From positions 124,001 to 188,000 of the forward strand of contig NZ_ATXF01000008.1 in the NCBI RefSeq assembly GCF_000421545.1: a stretch of DNA of 64,000 nucleotides, written 5' to 3'. This DNA is from Agromyces italicus DSM 16388 (GTDB taxonomy: Bacteria > Actinomycetota > Actinomycetes > Actinomycetales > Microbacteriaceae). The position numbers were made by a program, and so were the translations under genes. Positions 62,424-64,000 of the stretch are shown in pieces (within the stretch, counting starts at the first letter, position 1; every line of letters starts with the position of its first letter). The notes under the pieces are model-generated. The model saw nothing but the letters and a program-made list of their open reading frames with translations. It had not been told where the DNA came from and did not search any database.

Positions 62424-63454
62424 TTCCAGTCCTCGTCTCCGCGCTGATGTGGCTGCTGCTCGCATGTCTGAGGATCCTGCGCCGGGGCCGCGGCGAGCGC
62501 ACGATCACCTACGCCGCGCTTCTCATCGCGATCGCGATGACCCTGAACATTGACTCGATCTACGTGGCTCTCGACGGCATCGTCGGCGGCGTCAACCTCG
62601 TGACGCTTGTCGCCGATCTCGCCCTGACGGTCGGCGTGTTCTTCCTAGGGCGTAGCGTCATGAAGGCCACCGATCACCGATCCCGTTCCGTTCAGCTCGC
62701 GCTCGGGATACCCGCGCTCGTGATCACCCTGGTCTGCGCGATCGCCGCGTTCTTCCTCAGCGACCGAGGCTCGACTACCACCAACTTCATGCTCGAGCTC
62801 GGCGACCAAGCGGCCGCCGCTGCCTACTCGATAATCCATTTCCTCTACTACGCGATCGTGCTCGCCGCGATGGCTGTACTCGCGTCTCGGCAGCTACGAA
62901 TCAGCCGGGGCGTCCAGCTCCTGCCGCCGGCCTCTCTGGTCATCGGAAGCGTCTTCGGCATCGCGCTCACCGTCGTCGTCATCACGATGGATGTCGCGCA
63001 TCTGGCAGGGAACCTCGAACTCATGGTCGCTGTCTCGGTTGTATACGGGCCGCTGTACCTGCTCACGTTCCTCTTCCTCTGCCTCGGGTTCGCCGGGCAG
63101 CCGATCGCGCGAACCCTGCAGGCGCGGTCACGCGCACGGACCACACGTGCGCTGGCGCGGCAGCTCGAACCAGTCTGGGCTCGAGCCGTCGCGGTGCGGC
63201 CCGGCATCAGCCAGAGCGAGGATGCCCCGTTCCACGCTGACGACGTCGAAACGCTCTTGCACCGCCAGGTCGTCGAGATCCGCGACGCGATGATCGACAC
63301 GAGGGTGTCGTTCGAGGTGAGTAGTGACGAGCGGAAGGTCGTCGAGCTGGCGGAGCTGCATCTACTCGGAGCTGATCGAGGCGATACTGCAACGGGGGCG
63401 CGCTCGCGCGTCGGGTGGGAGCAGCAGAAGCGATTAGAGCCGTGTGGGCAGTAG
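62420..63454 (+). CDS. seven-helix membrane protein, MAB_1171c-like family
   Basis: A 344-aa protein with about seven TM helices in residues 1-230, a GRSVMKAT loop, and a cytoplasmic C-terminal region of about 110 residues (RARTTRALARQLEPVWARAVA ... VVEIRDAMIDTRVSFE). The layout matches the MAB_1171c family of actinobacterial membrane proteins, whose role is unknown. The GTG start overlaps the peptidase stop. It is followed by an overlapping gene for a membrane-anchored hydrolase. Confidence 0.75.
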   Translation: MIPVLVSALMWLLLACLRILRRGRGERTITYAALLIAIAMTLNIDSIYVALDGIVGGVNLVTLVADLALTVGVFFLGRSVMKATDHRSRSVQLALGIPALVITLVCAIAAFFLSDRGSTTTNFMLELGDQAAAAAYSIIHFLYYAIVLAAMAVLASRQLRISRGVQLLPPASLVIGSVFGIALTVVVITMDVAHLAGNLELMVAVSVVYGPLYLLTFLFLCLGFAGQPIARTLQARSRARTTRALARQLEPVWARAVAVRPGISQSEDAPFHADDVETLLHRQVVEIRDAMIDTRVSFEVSSDERKVVELAELHLLGADRGDTATGARSRVGWEQQKRLEPCGQ

Positions 63455-64000
63455 TCGGGGCCGTGGCGTCAGTCGGCGTCGCGCTTGGTGGTCTCGGTCT
63501 GGTCATCGCACGGCGCCTTACAGCCCCAGTGGGCGGCCGGCGGTACGACCTCACCATTCGTGGGTTGGATGCCTCGGGGGAGCGGCCGATCGTGCTGCTC
63601 GACCGCACGCCGCAAACGGCAGCGCCCGGGCCTTATTGCCTCCTGCTCGAGAACGGGGGCTGGGTTCGGCTGGCGAGCGGGGTTCGGGATCGCGGTCCGG
63701 CCCTCGTCGGCCGCGAGGTCGTCGGGGAGTTTGGTGATGACCTGCGCCCCGGCGCTCGCACATCGTGGAGTGGAATCTACTTCTCGAGCCCGGAAGACGC
63801 GGGCCTCGAAGCAATCGACGTGGATATCCCGACGGATGCCGGCCTGACGCCCGCCTGGCTAGTCCAACCTTGGGAGGCAAGGTCGACCACGTGGGCGATC
63901 CACATTCACGGTCTCGGGAGCACTCGTACCGGAACACTCCGTGGCGTGCAGGTCGCAGCCGAGGCCGGACTCACGTCGCTCGTGGTGACCTACCGGAACG
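63442..64000 (+). CDS. membrane-anchored alpha/beta hydrolase (partial, runs off the window)
   Basis: The first 186 residues are visible. A GTG start overlaps the preceding stop by 13 nt; a hydrophobic N-terminal anchor (AVVGAVASVGVALGGLGLVI) is followed by a beta-rich region and the alpha/beta hydrolase strand TTWAIHIHGLGSTRTGTLRGV, the oxyanion-type HGxGS motif. The nucleophile elbow is past the window edge. It belongs to the XRE-IrrE-MAB_1171c block. The substrate is unknown. Confidence 0.7.
   Translation, partial: MWAVVGAVASVGVALGGLGLVIARRLTAPVGGRRYDLTIRGLDASGERPIVLLDRTPQTAAPGPYCLLLENGGWVRLASGVRDRGPALVGREVVGEFGDDLRPGARTSWSGIYFSSPEDAGLEAIDVDIPTDAGLTPAWLVQPWEARSTTWAIHIHGLGSTRTGTLRGVQVAAEAGLTSLVVTYRN

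Noticed and set aside
40000-64000. Second copy of the tRNA 3' end (attR)
   Set aside because: I found no repeat of the ACGGGTTCAAGTCCCGT segment to the right of the integrase, so the far end is outside the window.

Overview
The window is very GC-rich, uses many GTG/TTG starts, packs genes with 4-bp overlaps, and carries actinobacterial gene orders: hrcA-dnaJ-rsmE-HIT-phoH-ybeY-CBS-era, leuA...recO-uppS and dus-dgt-dnaG. It looks like the chromosome of a high-GC actinomycete. Protein style and a GGTCTCGATACGC...CTACTCGACC repeat at 21690 point to Microbacteriaceae (an Agromyces/Microbacterium-like genus), which is an inference only.

Region 1 (1-39934) is core chromosome. It has two DUF4870 membrane proteins; the hrcA-era stress and ribosome-maturation block headed by a CIRCE-like operator; a two-component system; a serine hydrolase divergent from a MacB-type ABC pair; leuA behind a leucine attenuator (leader peptide with four Leu codons in a row); a TRIC-like channel, recO and uppS; an ABC1 kinase; a PadR regulator with a probable self-operator; a P-loop kinase; a DsbA-like oxidoreductase; YbaK; dus, dgt and dnaG; a complete peptide ABC importer with three ATPase domains; a 2-hydroxyacid dehydrogenase; tRNA-Asn; a Fic protein; AzlCD; peptide deformylase; a DMT exporter-like protein; a GT4 glycosyltransferase; and a CAT-anticodon tRNA. 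Many genes here appear to be read from leaderless mRNAs: a TANNNT hexamer sits 6-7 nt before the start codon.

Region 2 (39935 to at least 64000) is an integrative conjugative element inserted at the 3' end of the CAT tRNA. A small excisionase-like HTH gene and a tyrosine integrase lie next to the tRNA. A long leftward series follows: SSB, VirD4-type coupling protein, DprA-like protein, VirB4-like ATPase, SCO6880-like protein, TrbL/VirB6-like protein, two paralogous small membrane proteins (DUF6112-like), an M23 peptidase with a lysozyme-like N-terminal part, a TcpC/VirB8-like protein, ParB-like, DUF2637 (SpdB-like), Prim-Pol and ArdC-like proteins. No relaxase and no second att site are visible, so the element runs past the right edge.

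Two accessory blocks in the element stand out. (a) 51264-53796 lies between the two DUF6112-like paralogues. It holds a possible MazF-like protein, a protein with a possible MazF-like N-terminus and an XRE-like C-terminal part, an ImmA/IrrE metallopeptidase fused to a Cys-rich zinc domain, and a convergent 45-aa zinc-ribbon gene. (b) 61300-64000 has a 22-bp-periodic array of palindromic TTGRGCATGCNCAA sites, then an EspR/XRE-like regulator, an IrrE-like peptidase, a seven-helix MAB_1171c-like membrane protein and a membrane-anchored alpha/beta hydrolase cut by the window end. Both look like zinc-protease-controlled switches and are the best candidates here for an undescribed system.
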